From contig NZ_CP129121.1 in the NCBI RefSeq assembly GCF_030406665.1, positions 3,410,001 to 3,474,000 of the forward strand: a stretch of 64,000 nucleotides of DNA. Direction: 5' to 3'. The position numbers were made by a program, and so were the translations under genes. Of this stretch, positions 8,350-15,931 are shown in pieces. How positions within the stretch are numbered: the stretch's first letter is position 1; each line of letters opens with the position of its first letter. Below the pieces are notes generated by a model. The model was not told the origin of the DNA and made no database searches. It saw nothing but the letters and a program-made list of their open reading frames with translations. Origin of the DNA: Halomonas halophila. Lineage in GTDB: Bacteria; Pseudomonadota; Gammaproteobacteria; Pseudomonadales; Halomonadaceae.

Positions 8350-8688
8350 ATGAAGCTGATTACCGCCATCATCAAGCCGTTCAAGCTCGACGACGTGCGC
8401 GAAGCGCTCGCCGACAACGGGGTCCAGGGCATCACCGTCACCGAAGTCAAGGGCTTCGGCCGCCAGAAGGGCCACACCGAGCTGTATCGCGGCGCCGAGT
8501 ACGTCGTCGACTTTCTGCCCAAGGTCAAGGTCGAGATCGCCGTGGACGACGGTCGCCTCGATACCGTGCTGGACGCCATCTGCAGCGCCGCCAACAGCGG
8601 CAAGATCGGCGACGGCAAGGTCTTCGTGACCCCCCTCGAGGACGTCATCCGCATCCGTACCGGCGAGCGCGGCGCCGACGCCGTCTAA
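8350..8688 (+). CDS. glnK: PII nitrogen regulatory protein GlnK (first copy)
   Basis: A 112-residue PII signal protein that senses 2-oxoglutarate and ATP/ADP and blocks AmtB when nitrogen is plentiful. The T-loop KGHTELYRGAEY carries the uridylylation tyrosine (Tyr51), and the B-loop KIGDGKVFV is intact. The start MKLITAI at 8350 is preceded by GGGGAGA. It lies 39 bases before amtB and behind a sigma-54-type promoter, the classical glnK-amtB arrangement. A very similar second copy follows amtB at 10197. Confidence 0.95.
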   Translation: MKLITAIIKPFKLDDVREALADNGVQGITVTEVKGFGRQKGHTELYRGAEYVVDFLPKVKVEIAVDDGRLDTVLDAICSAANSGKIGDGKVFVTPLEDVIRIRTGERGADAV

Positions 8689-8727
8689 GCCGACCGTCTC
8701 TCTCCCTTTCCTTCTGGAGTGACAGCC

Positions 8728-10050
8728 ATGAACGAGTTGACCGAGCTGAGCTACGCGCTCGATACCTTCTACTTCCTGATCTGCGGCGTCCTGGTGATGT
8801 GGATGGCCGCGGGCTTCTCGATGCTCGAGGCCGGCCTGGTGCGGTCCAAGAACACCGCCGAGATCCTGACCAAGAACATCGCCCTGTTCGCCATCGCCTG
8901 CACCATGTACCTGCTGCTGGGCTACTACCTGATGTACTCCGGCGACGCCGGCGGCATCCTGCCCAACCTGGGCTTCCTGCTGGGCGACGACAATACCGTG
9001 GCCGCGGTGACCGCGGGCAGCGACGACGCGCCCTACTACTCCATGCGCGCCGATTTCTTCTTCCAGGTGGTGTTCGTGGCCACCGCCATGTCCATCGTCT
9101 CCGGTGCCGTGGCCGAGCGCATGAAGCTGTGGGCCTTCCTGGCCTTCGCCGTGGTGATGACCGGCGTCATCTATCCGGTCTCCGGCTACTGGACCTGGGG
9201 CGGCGGCTGGCTGGCCGAGGTCGGCTTCTCCGACTATGCCGGTTCCGGCATCGTGCACATGGCCGGCGCGGCCGCGGCCCTGGCCGGCGTGCTGGTGCTC
9301 GGTCCGCGCAAGGGCAAGTACGGCAAGGACGGCAGCATCTTCGCCATCCCCGGCGCCAACATGCCGCTGGCCACCCTGGGTACCTTCATCCTGTGGATGG
9401 GCTGGTTCGGCTTCAACGGCGGCTCCGAGCTGAAGGTCTCCGACGTGAGCTCCGCCAACAACATGGCCCAGGTGCTGGTGAACACCAACGCCGCGGCCGC
9501 CGGTGGCGTGATCGCCGCACTGATCCTGGCCAAGGCCTGGTTCCGCAAGGCCGACCTGACCATGGCCCTGAACGGCGCCATCGCCGGCCTGGTGTCCATC
9601 ACCGCCGACCCGCTGTCGCCCAGCGCCCTGGGCGCCACCCTGATCGGCGCCTTCGGCGGCCTGCTGGTGGTGATCTCCATCGTCGGCCTCGACAAGCTGA
9701 AGCTCGATGACCCGGTCGGTGCCATCTCCGCCCACGGCGTGGTCGGCATCTGGGGCGTGCTCGCGGTGCCGCTGTCCAACGACGGTGCCTCCTTCGGCCC
9801 GCAGATCATCGGCATCATCGGCATCTTCGCCTGGGTCTTCATCGCCAGCCTGGTGGTGTGGCTGATCATCAAGGCGATCATGGGCGTGCGTGTCAGCGAG
9901 GAAGAGGAATACGAGGGCGTGGACCTGGCCGAGTGTGGCCTCGAGGCCTACCCCGAGTTCACCGTCTCCAAGGTGCACGGTGGTGGTGGCGCCTCCGGCC
10001 GTACCCGCAGCGAGGGCGCGAGCCAGGCCCAGGCAGCCGCCCGCTCCTGA
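8728..10050 (+). CDS. amtB: Ammonium transporter AmtB
   Basis: A 440-residue inner-membrane ammonium channel of the Amt/Mep/Rh family with about eleven hydrophobic segments. The twin pore histidines are present as His177 (GSGIVHMAG) and His336 (ISAHGVVG). The N-terminus lacks a clear cleavable signal peptide. The C-terminal cytosolic tail (KAIMGVRVSEEEEYEGVDLAECGLEAY) is the GlnK contact region; about 35 extra Gly/Ser/Ala-rich residues follow it. Start at 8728 is supported by GGAGT. It is co-transcribed with glnK upstream and ends at a strong terminator. Confidence 0.97.
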   Translation: MNELTELSYALDTFYFLICGVLVMWMAAGFSMLEAGLVRSKNTAEILTKNIALFAIACTMYLLLGYYLMYSGDAGGILPNLGFLLGDDNTVAAVTAGSDDAPYYSMRADFFFQVVFVATAMSIVSGAVAERMKLWAFLAFAVVMTGVIYPVSGYWTWGGGWLAEVGFSDYAGSGIVHMAGAAAALAGVLVLGPRKGKYGKDGSIFAIPGANMPLATLGTFILWMGWFGFNGGSELKVSDVSSANNMAQVLVNTNAAAAGGVIAALILAKAWFRKADLTMALNGAIAGLVSITADPLSPSALGATLIGAFGGLLVVISIVGLDKLKLDDPVGAISAHGVVGIWGVLAVPLSNDGASFGPQIIGIIGIFAWVFIASLVVWLIIKAIMGVRVSEEEEYEGVDLAECGLEAYPEFTVSKVHGGGGASGRTRSEGASQAQAAARS

Positions 10051-10076
10051 TCGCCCCGCCCTGCCGGCAACACGAC

Positions 10077-10103
10077 ATGGCCCCCTCGCGGGGCCATTTT
10101 TTC
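10077..10103 (+). terminator. Rho-independent terminator after amtB
   Basis: Perfect 8-base stem ATGGCCCC (10077-10084) / GGGGCCAT (10090-10097), loop CTCGC, followed by a run of T (10097-10102). It separates amtB from the second glnK copy, which therefore needs its own promoter. Confidence 0.88.
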
Positions 10104-10196
10104 GTTCTTCTCTCCGTGGGTGTATGCTCTGGCACAATGACTCCGTCAGGGATGGCGAGTGGCGCCATCGGACACGAACAACGCGAGGAGAGACCC

Positions 10197-10535
10197 ATGA
10201 AGCTGGTGACCGCCATCATCAAGCCATTCAAGCTCGACGACGTCCGCGAGGCGCTCTCGGACATCGGCGTCCAGGGCATCACCGTCACCGAGGTCAAGGG
10301 CTTCGGCCGCCAGAAGGGCCACACCGAGCTCTATCGCGGCGCCGAGTACGTGGTCGACTTCCTGCCCAAGGTGAAGCTCGAGGTCGCCGTGGACGAGACC
10401 ATGGCCGAGCAGGTGATCGACGCCATCACCCAGGTCGCCAACACCGGCAAGATCGGCGACGGCAAGATCTTCGTCACCGCCCTGGAGCAGGTCATCCGGA
10501 TTCGCACCGGCGAGACGGATAAGGACGCCGTCTAA
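10197..10535 (+). CDS. glnK: PII nitrogen regulatory protein (second GlnK/GlnB copy)
   Basis: A second 112-residue PII protein. It is identical to the first copy through the T-loop and differs mainly at residues 67-85 (ETMAEQVIDAITQVA in place of DGRLDTVLDAICSAA). Tyr51 and the B-loop KIGDGKIFV are intact. GAGGAGAG precedes the ATG. It lies behind the amtB terminator, so separate regulation is likely; a TGGCAC at 10131 has no matching -12 element. Whether it acts as GlnB or GlnK cannot be decided from sequence. Confidence 0.92.
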   Translation: MKLVTAIIKPFKLDDVREALSDIGVQGITVTEVKGFGRQKGHTELYRGAEYVVDFLPKVKLEVAVDETMAEQVIDAITQVANTGKIGDGKIFVTALEQVIRIRTGETDKDAV

Positions 10536-10570
10536 GCTGCAAGCTGCAAGCTGCAAGCTGCAAGCTGCAA
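10536..10570. repeat. Five tandem copies of a 7-base repeat
   Basis: GCTGCAA repeated five times without change, starting directly after the glnK stop codon. Purpose unknown; likely slipped-strand expansion. Confidence 0.95.
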
Positions 10571-10598
10571 AACAGCAGCGTAAACGCCCGACACAAAG

Positions 10599-10630
10599 AA
10601 ACCCCCGAAGGCATCAGCCTTCGGGGGTTT
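10599..10630. terminator. Bidirectional terminator between glnK and fpr
   Basis: Perfect 14-base stem: AAACCCCCGAAGGC (10599-10612) pairs with GCCTTCGGGGGTTT (10617-10630) around ATCA. A-rich and T-rich ends make it work for glnK on the plus strand and fpr on the minus strand. Confidence 0.88.
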
Positions 10631-10798
10631 CTTGTAGCTCGGCGCTTGTAGCTCGGCGCTTGTAGCTCGGCGCTTGTAGCTCGGCGCTTGTAGCTCGGCG
10701 CTTGTAGCTCGGCGCTTGTAGCTCGGCGCTTGTAGCTCGGCGCTTGTAGCTCGGCGCTTGTAGCTCGGTGCTTGTAGCTCGGCGCTTGTAGCTCGGCG
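10631..10798. repeat. Twelve tandem copies of a 14-base repeat
   Basis: The unit CTTGTAGCTCGGCG is repeated twelve times in register over 168 bases. All copies are identical except the tenth (10757-10770), which has T in place of C at 10769. A partial copy follows and runs to the fpr stop codon at 10807. The array lies between the shared terminator and fpr, so it is transcribed as the fpr 3' untranslated region. Confidence 0.97.
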
Positions 10799-10806
10799 CT
10801 TGCCGC

Positions 10807-11583
10807 TTACTTCTCGACGAAGGCGCGCTCGATGACGTAGTCGCCCGGCTCGCCGAGGCGCGGCGAGATGTTGAAGCCCAGCTCGTCCAGCAGCGCGCTG
10901 GTCTCGTCGAGCATCGCCGGGCTGCCGCAGATCATGGCGCGGTCCTGCTTCGGGTCCAGCGGCGGCAGGCCGGTGTCCTCGGCCAGCTTGCCGCTGCGGA
11001 TGTGGTCCGTCAGGCGGCCCATGGTGTGGAACTCCTCGCGGGTCACGGTCGGGTAGTAGACCAGCTTCTCGCTGATTTCCTCGCCCAGGTACTCGTGGGC
11101 CGGCAGCTCTTTGGTGATGAAGTCGGCATAGGCCAGCTCGCTGACGGTACGCACGCCGTGGATCAGCACGATCTTCTCGAAGCGCTCGTAAGCTTCCGGA
11201 TCCTGGATCAGGCTCATGAACGGTGCCAGGCCGGTGCCGGTGGACAGCAGGTAGAGGTTGCGACCCGGCAGCAGGTCATCGGTGACCAGGGTGCCGGTGG
11301 GCTTGCGGCTGACCATGATCTGGTCGCCGACCTTGAGATGCTGCAGGCGCGAGGTCAGCGGGCCGTCCGGCACCTTGATGGAGAAGAACTCCAGGTGATC
11401 CTCGTAGTTGGGGCTGGCCACGGAGTAGGCGCGCATCAGCGGCTTGCCGTCGACTTCCAGGCCGATCATCACGAACTGACCGTTCTTGAAGCGCAGGCTG
11501 CGCTCGCGGGTGGTCTTGAAGCTGAACAGGGTGTCGTTCCAGTGATGAACGCTGAGGACTTCTTCCAGGGCGAACTTGCTCAT
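10807..11583 (-). CDS. fpr: Ferredoxin/flavodoxin-NADP reductase
   Basis: A 258-residue FAD enzyme that passes electrons between NADPH and ferredoxin or flavodoxin, important in oxidative stress and Fe-S metabolism. The FAD-binding motif RAYSVASP is near residue 54, the NADP-binding STGTGLAPFMS near 115, the CGSP motif near 218, and the C-terminus ends FVEK as in bacterial subclass II Fpr. AGGAG precedes the ATG. It is divergent from a LysR regulator of the FinR type, the gene pair known to control fpr in pseudomonads. Confidence 0.93.
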   Translation of the reverse strand: MSKFALEEVLSVHHWNDTLFSFKTTRERSLRFKNGQFVMIGLEVDGKPLMRAYSVASPNYEDHLEFFSIKVPDGPLTSRLQHLKVGDQIMVSRKPTGTLVTDDLLPGRNLYLLSTGTGLAPFMSLIQDPEAYERFEKIVLIHGVRTVSELAYADFITKELPAHEYLGEEISEKLVYYPTVTREEFHTMGRLTDHIRSGKLAEDTGLPPLDPKQDRAMICGSPAMLDETSALLDELGFNISPRLGEPGDYVIERAFVEK

Positions 11584-11695
11584 GCCGGCTCCTATGTATC
11601 GCGAGGGCGCATATACCGAAAGCTCATAATTGCGCCGATTGATCTTTGCAGAGAATTCTAAGAGACGGCAGGATATCTGTTAAATGGGTTGTATG

Positions 11696-11721
11696 GATAA
11701 AGCTTATCTATACTCCAGATA
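11696..11721. promoter_or_regulatory. Possible LysR operator between fpr and its regulator
   Basis: Two overlapping inverted repeats in a short AT-rich stretch: GATAA-N3-TTATC (11696-11708) and TATCT-N7-AGATA (11705-11721). LysR-type regulators bind such T-N11-A dyads in divergent intergenic regions, so this is a good candidate site for the adjacent FinR-like protein. Confidence 0.5.
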
Positions 11722-11743
11722 TACTAGCTCGGAGCCCCCTCCC

Positions 11744-12670
11744 ATGCGCTATACCCTGCGCCAGCTCGAGGTGTTCGTGGCCGTGGCCCAGCACGAGAGC
11801 GTCTCCCACGCCGCCCGCGCCCTGGCGCTGTCCCAGTCGGCGGCCAGCACCGCCCTGGCCGAGCTGGAACGCCAGTTCGACTGCCGCCTGCTCGACCGCA
11901 TCGGCAAGCGCCTCAAGCTCAATGCCCTGGGCTTCCAGCTGCTGCCCAAGGCCGTGGCGCTGCTCGACCGCGCCGAGGAGGTCGAGGAACTGCTGCGCGG
12001 CCAGCAGGGCATCGGCACTCTCGACGTGGGCGCCACCCTGACCATCGGCAACTACCTGGCCACGCTGCTGATCAGCGACTTCATGCAGCAGCACCCGGGC
12101 AGCCGCATCCGCCTGCAGGTGCGCAACACCCGCACCATCATCGACGGCGTGCGCCACCATGAGCTGGACCTGGGACTGATCGAGGGCCAGTGCGAGGACG
12201 AGGAGGTGATCACCCAGCCCTGGGTGGAGGACGAGCTGGCGGTGTTCTGCGCCCCGGGCCATCCGCTGGCCGGCCAGGGGCCGGTGGAGCTCGACCGGCT
12301 GCTGCGTGAGGACTGGATCATGCGCGAGGAGGGCTCCGGCACCCGGCTGACCCTGGAACAGGCCGCCCGGCACCGGCGCGGGCGCTTCAACACCCTGCTC
12401 GAGCTGGAGCACACCGAGGGCATCAAGCGCGCCGTGGAGTCGGGGCTGGGGATCGGCTGCGTCTCGCGCCTGGCGCTGCGCGACGCCTTTCGCCGCGGCA
12501 GCCTGGTGCCGATCCCCACCCCCGACCTGGACCTGAGCCGTCAGTTCGCCTTCATCTGGCATCGCCACAAGTACCTGGCCCCGGGCATGCGCGAGTTCCT
12601 CAAGCTGTGCCGGCAGATGACTGAAGGCATCCGCTGCAGCGACCAGATCGACCTGCCCCACCCCTCCTGA
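11744..12670 (+). CDS. finR: LysR-family regulator, FinR-like
   Basis: A 308-residue LysR-type transcription factor. The N-terminal winged helix-turn-helix (MRYTLRQLEVFVAVA, SQSAASTALAELE, residues 1-65) is followed by a linker helix and a periplasmic-binding-like effector domain (about 90-300). The sequence, from QLEVFVAVAQ through TLTIGNYLATLLI, resembles the pseudomonad FinR that activates fpr, and the gene is divergent from fpr here. The frame is open upstream, but the ATG at 11744 gives the family start. The specific name rests on similarity from memory and context. Confidence 0.75.
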   Translation: MRYTLRQLEVFVAVAQHESVSHAARALALSQSAASTALAELERQFDCRLLDRIGKRLKLNALGFQLLPKAVALLDRAEEVEELLRGQQGIGTLDVGATLTIGNYLATLLISDFMQQHPGSRIRLQVRNTRTIIDGVRHHELDLGLIEGQCEDEEVITQPWVEDELAVFCAPGHPLAGQGPVELDRLLREDWIMREEGSGTRLTLEQAARHRRGRFNTLLELEHTEGIKRAVESGLGIGCVSRLALRDAFRRGSLVPIPTPDLDLSRQFAFIWHRHKYLAPGMREFLKLCRQMTEGIRCSDQIDLPHPS

Positions 12671-12692
12671 GGGTGAGGCAGCGGGCGAGCCC

Positions 12693-14546
12693 CTAGGCCG
12701 GCTCGCCGCGGCGGGCGCGGGCGTCCGGCAGCGCCGCGGTGGCGCCGTGCTGGCTCAGGGTGAAACCGCCCACGGCCTCGGCGAGGCGGTCGGCCTGCGC
12801 CTTGAGATGCTCGGCGGCGGTGGTCGATTCCTCCACCAGGGCGGCGTTCTGCTGGGTCATGTTGTCCAGCTCCGAGACCGCCACGTTGACCTGGCCGATG
12901 CCGTCGCTCTGCTCGCCGGTGGCGCTGGTGATCTCACCCAGCACGTCGGCCACGCGGGTCACGCTCTCGACCAGCTCCTCCATGGTCTCGCCGGCGGCCT
13001 GCACCTGGCGCTCGCCCTCCTGGGTGCGGGTCGCCGAGGTGTCGATCAGCTCGCGGATCTGCTTGGCGGACTCGGCGCTGCGGCTGGCCAGCTGGCGCAC
13101 CTCGCCGGCCACCACCGCGAAGCCGCGGCCCTGCTCGCCGGCCCGGGCCGCCTCCACCGAGGCGTTGAGCGCCAGCAGGTTGGTCTGGAAGGCGATGCTG
13201 TCCATCATCTTCACGATCTCGGCGATCTGGCGCGACGACTCGGTGATGCCCTGCATGGTCTCGTGCACCTGGCCCATGGCCTCGCCGCCGCGGCGCGCCA
13301 CCTCGCTGGCCGAGCTCGCCAGGCCGCTGGCCTGCTTGGAGGCATCCGCGGTGTGCTCCACGGTGCCGGTGATCTCCTCCATCGAGGCCGAGGTCTGCTG
13401 CAGGCTGGAGGCCGCGTTCTCGGTGCGCCGCGACAGGTCCTGGCCGCCCTGGGCGATCTCGGTGGCCGCCACCTTGACCGACTCGCTGCTGTCGCGGATG
13501 GTCAGCATCACCGACTCCATGCGCGCCACGAAGCGGTTGAAGGCGTTGGCAAGCTGGGTGACCTCGTCGTTGCCCTCCTCGGGCAGGCGGCGGGTCAGGT
13601 CGGCGTGACCGCTGGCCACGTGCTCCATGGCATCGCGGGTCGCCAGCAGGCGGCGGAAGGCGACCTTGAGCAGCGCGCCGAGGATCGCGGCGGCGCCCAG
13701 CGCCACCAGCACCAGAGTGATGGTCGAGGCGCTCATGACGCCACGCAGCCCGGCGGTGGCCTCGTGGTCGTCGAGGGCCACCACCAGCTGCCAGTCGGTG
13801 CCGCCGATGGGGCTGGCGAGCAGCCGCTTGTCGGCGCCGTCGAGATCGACGTGCTCGGGGATGTCGCGCTCGGCCAGCGCGGCGAGGCGGGCGGCGTCGA
13901 GCTCGGGAGAGAGACGCTCGACCGGCGCGAGGCTCAACGCCGGGTCGGGATGCGCCACCAGGGTGCCGTCGGCGCTGGCCAGGAAGGCCAGGCTCGAAGG
14001 CGTGGGCGCGATCCGGCCGACGATGTCGGCGATGGCATCGATCGCCACGTCGCCGCCGGCCACCGCCACCAGCTCGCCGCCGCGATGGAAGGGCGCGGCG
14101 AAGGTCACCACCAGCTTGTCGGAGGTGGCGTCTTCGTAGGGCGCGGTGACCACGACGTGACCGGCCTCCACGGCCTGCTTGTACCAGGGGCGCTGGCGCG
14201 GGTCATAGCCCTCCGGCGTCTCGCTGGCCGAGAACACCACGCCGCCCTCGGTGTCGCCGAGGTAGGTGTTCATGAAATCGCCGGACACGCGCAGCTGCTC
14301 CAGGGCCGGCAGCGGGTCGTCGGCCACGGCGGCGGCCTCCAGCGCCTCGAGCATGCCGCTGCGGGCATCGACCCACTCCTCGATGGCCTGGGCATTGCCC
14401 TCGGCCACCGCCTGCAGGTTCTGGGCGATCTGGTCATTGTTGTGGGAGCGGACGGTGAAGTAGCTGATCGCTCCGTTGAGGATCAGGGCCGCGACGATCA
14501 CCGCCAGGGCGGCGAGCAGGATACGCGCGCGCAATGAAGTCAGCAT
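12693..14546 (-). CDS. Methyl-accepting chemotaxis protein with amino-acid dCache sensor
   Basis: A 617-residue chemoreceptor. A first membrane helix (about 8-30) and a second (about 272-295) flank a periplasmic dCache_1 domain; HAMP and the signalling domain follow, with the hairpin tip EIVKMMDSIAFQTNLLALNA. The sensor shows Tyr, Arg, Trp, Tyr, Tyr and Asp at relative offsets 0, 5, 7, 8, 23 and 52 (YDPRQRPWY ... APYED ... GGDVAID), the spacing of the known amino-acid-binding motif of PctA-type receptors. No CheR/CheB pentapeptide ends the protein. The ATG at 14546 has GAGAG upstream, unlike earlier in-frame ATGs. A FliA-like promoter lies upstream. Confidence 0.93.
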   Translation of the reverse strand: MLTSLRARILLAALAVIVAALILNGAISYFTVRSHNNDQIAQNLQAVAEGNAQAIEEWVDARSGMLEALEAAAVADDPLPALEQLRVSGDFMNTYLGDTEGGVVFSASETPEGYDPRQRPWYKQAVEAGHVVVTAPYEDATSDKLVVTFAAPFHRGGELVAVAGGDVAIDAIADIVGRIAPTPSSLAFLASADGTLVAHPDPALSLAPVERLSPELDAARLAALAERDIPEHVDLDGADKRLLASPIGGTDWQLVVALDDHEATAGLRGVMSASTITLVLVALGAAAILGALLKVAFRRLLATRDAMEHVASGHADLTRRLPEEGNDEVTQLANAFNRFVARMESVMLTIRDSSESVKVAATEIAQGGQDLSRRTENAASSLQQTSASMEEITGTVEHTADASKQASGLASSASEVARRGGEAMGQVHETMQGITESSRQIAEIVKMMDSIAFQTNLLALNASVEAARAGEQGRGFAVVAGEVRQLASRSAESAKQIRELIDTSATRTQEGERQVQAAGETMEELVESVTRVADVLGEITSATGEQSDGIGQVNVAVSELDNMTQQNAALVEESTTAAEHLKAQADRLAEAVGGFTLSQHGATAALPDARARRGEPA

Positions 14547-14618
14547 GGTCACTCTCATGGGTAAGGGGGAGTTGGTCTTGTGCCGGTCCACGGGTGCCAG
14601 GAACCGGGAGCTACCCTG

Positions 14619-14646
14619 CTATCGGCCACGGCTCGCGTCGACTTTA
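14619..14646 (-). promoter_or_regulatory. FliA (sigma-28)-like promoter of the chemoreceptor
   Basis: On the minus strand TAAA (14646-14643), 16 bases, then GCCGATAG (14626-14619). The -10 box is 7 of 8 to consensus; the spacing is one base longer than the usual 15. Transcription would begin near 14612, about 66 bases before the start codon. Confidence 0.6.
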
Positions 14647-14703
14647 GCCGTCGGCGCGAGCCGCCGATTTTCCCGCACCCTGCGGGGGGGCGCCCCAGAC
14701 CTT

Positions 14704-14730
14704 TCAAGAAGGCGGCACTTTGGCCGATGA
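14704..14730 (+). promoter_or_regulatory. FliA (sigma-28)-like promoter of the ftsZ-like gene
   Basis: TCAAGAAG (14704-14711), exactly 11 bases, then GCCGATGA (14723-14730). The same TCAAG-N14-GCCGAT pattern is seen before flaG-like and flgK in this window. The predicted start of transcription is about 14737, 36 bases before the ATG. Confidence 0.6.
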
Positions 14731-14772
14731 TGGGGAGACGCCCATTTCCTCACCGATCCCGCGACAGGACGC

Positions 14773-15894
14773 ATGAGCGACCCACAGCTTCCCCAGGAAT
14801 ATCCCGCTTCCCTCAAGGTGGTCGGCATCGGCGGCGGCGGCGGCAATGCCGTTCGCCACCTGATCGACACCACCGCCCTCGAGGGCATCGACGCCATCGC
14901 CGTGAACACCGACCGCCAGGCCCTCGAGCGGCTGCCACAGGGCGTGGCGATGCCCATCGGCAGCGCCACCACCCGCGGCCTCGGTGCCGGAGCCGATCCC
15001 GAGGCCGGCCGGCGAGCCGCCGAGGAGAGCCACGAGGGCCTGCGCGCGCGGCTGGCCGGCGCCGATCTGGTGTTCCTGATGGCCGGCATGGGCGGTGGCA
15101 CCGGCAGCGGCGCGACCCCGGCCATCGCCGACCTGGCCCGCGAGATGGGCCTGCTGACCGTGGCCGTGGTGACGCGCCCGTTCGGCTTCGAGGGTCAGCG
15201 GCGCCGGCAGGCCGCCGACGAGGCCATCGCGGCACTGGACGGCCGGGTCGACTGCCTGGCGGTGGTGCCCAACGACCGCCTGCTGCCGACCCTCGGCCAC
15301 GGCGCCTCGATGATGCGCGCCTTCGCCGCCGTCAACGACGTGCTGCGCGAGGCAGTGACCGGCATCGCCGAGGTCATCACCCGGCCGGGACTGATCAACA
15401 TCGACTTCGCCGACGTGGCGGCGGTGATGCGCCGGCCCGGGCGGGCGCGCATCGGCACCGGCGAGGGCACGGGCGAGGGCCGCGCCGGCGCGGCGGTGCG
15501 CGCGGCCCTGGAGCATCCGCTGCTGGAGGCCACCGACCTGGCCGAGGCCGCCGGGGTGCTGGTCAGCATCACCGCCGGCGCGGACCTGAGCCTGGCCGAC
15601 TTCGACGAGGTGGGGCAGCAGGTGGCCGAGCTGGCCGGCGAGGACGCCCTGCGGGTGGTTGGCACCGCCTTCGACCCCGACATGGAAGGACGCCTGCGGG
15701 TCTCGCTGATCGCCACCGGGCTGGAGGTCGCCCAGACGCAGGCGAAGCAGCCCCCGTCGCCGCGCCGATCAAGCCCGGCCGGCGAGCCGCGCCCGGCGCC
15801 GTCGTCGACCGACGCCCCAGAGCGAGAGGGAAGCGCAGAGCCGGAGGAACTGCTGGATCTCGACGACTTCCTGAACCGCCTCAAGCGCCGCTGA
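14773..15894 (+). CDS. FtsZ-family tubulin homologue outside the division cluster
   Basis: A 373-residue FtsZ-type GTPase. The core is complete: GIGGGGGNAV near residue 18, the tubulin signature GMGGGTGSG near 108, VVPNDRLL, the catalytic T7 loop NIDFADV near 210, and DPDMEGRLRVSLIATG closing the C-terminal domain. A linker of roughly 40 residues rich in Pro, Ser and Glu follows, ending in LLDLDDFLNRLKRR, which resembles the conserved FtsZ tail that binds FtsA and ZipA. No dcw genes are nearby, so this is probably a second FtsZ. It lies between chemotaxis and c-di-GMP genes and behind a FliA-like promoter. Confidence 0.88.
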   Translation: MSDPQLPQEYPASLKVVGIGGGGGNAVRHLIDTTALEGIDAIAVNTDRQALERLPQGVAMPIGSATTRGLGAGADPEAGRRAAEESHEGLRARLAGADLVFLMAGMGGGTGSGATPAIADLAREMGLLTVAVVTRPFGFEGQRRRQAADEAIAALDGRVDCLAVVPNDRLLPTLGHGASMMRAFAAVNDVLREAVTGIAEVITRPGLINIDFADVAAVMRRPGRARIGTGEGTGEGRAGAAVRAALEHPLLEATDLAEAAGVLVSITAGADLSLADFDEVGQQVAELAGEDALRVVGTAFDPDMEGRLRVSLIATGLEVAQTQAKQPPSPRRSSPAGEPRPAPSSTDAPEREGSAEPEELLDLDDFLNRLKRR

Positions 15895-15931
15895 CGCTCA
15901 GGGACGCGCTGAAGCGGCCGAGCGACGACGC

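Noticed and set aside
10131..10146. Sigma-54 promoter for the second glnK copy
   Set aside because: TGGCAC is present, but no GC doublet stands at the -12 position with correct spacing.
10631..10798. Possible CRISPR array
   Set aside because: Repeats are directly adjacent with no spacers, and no cas gene is near; it is a simple tandem repeat.
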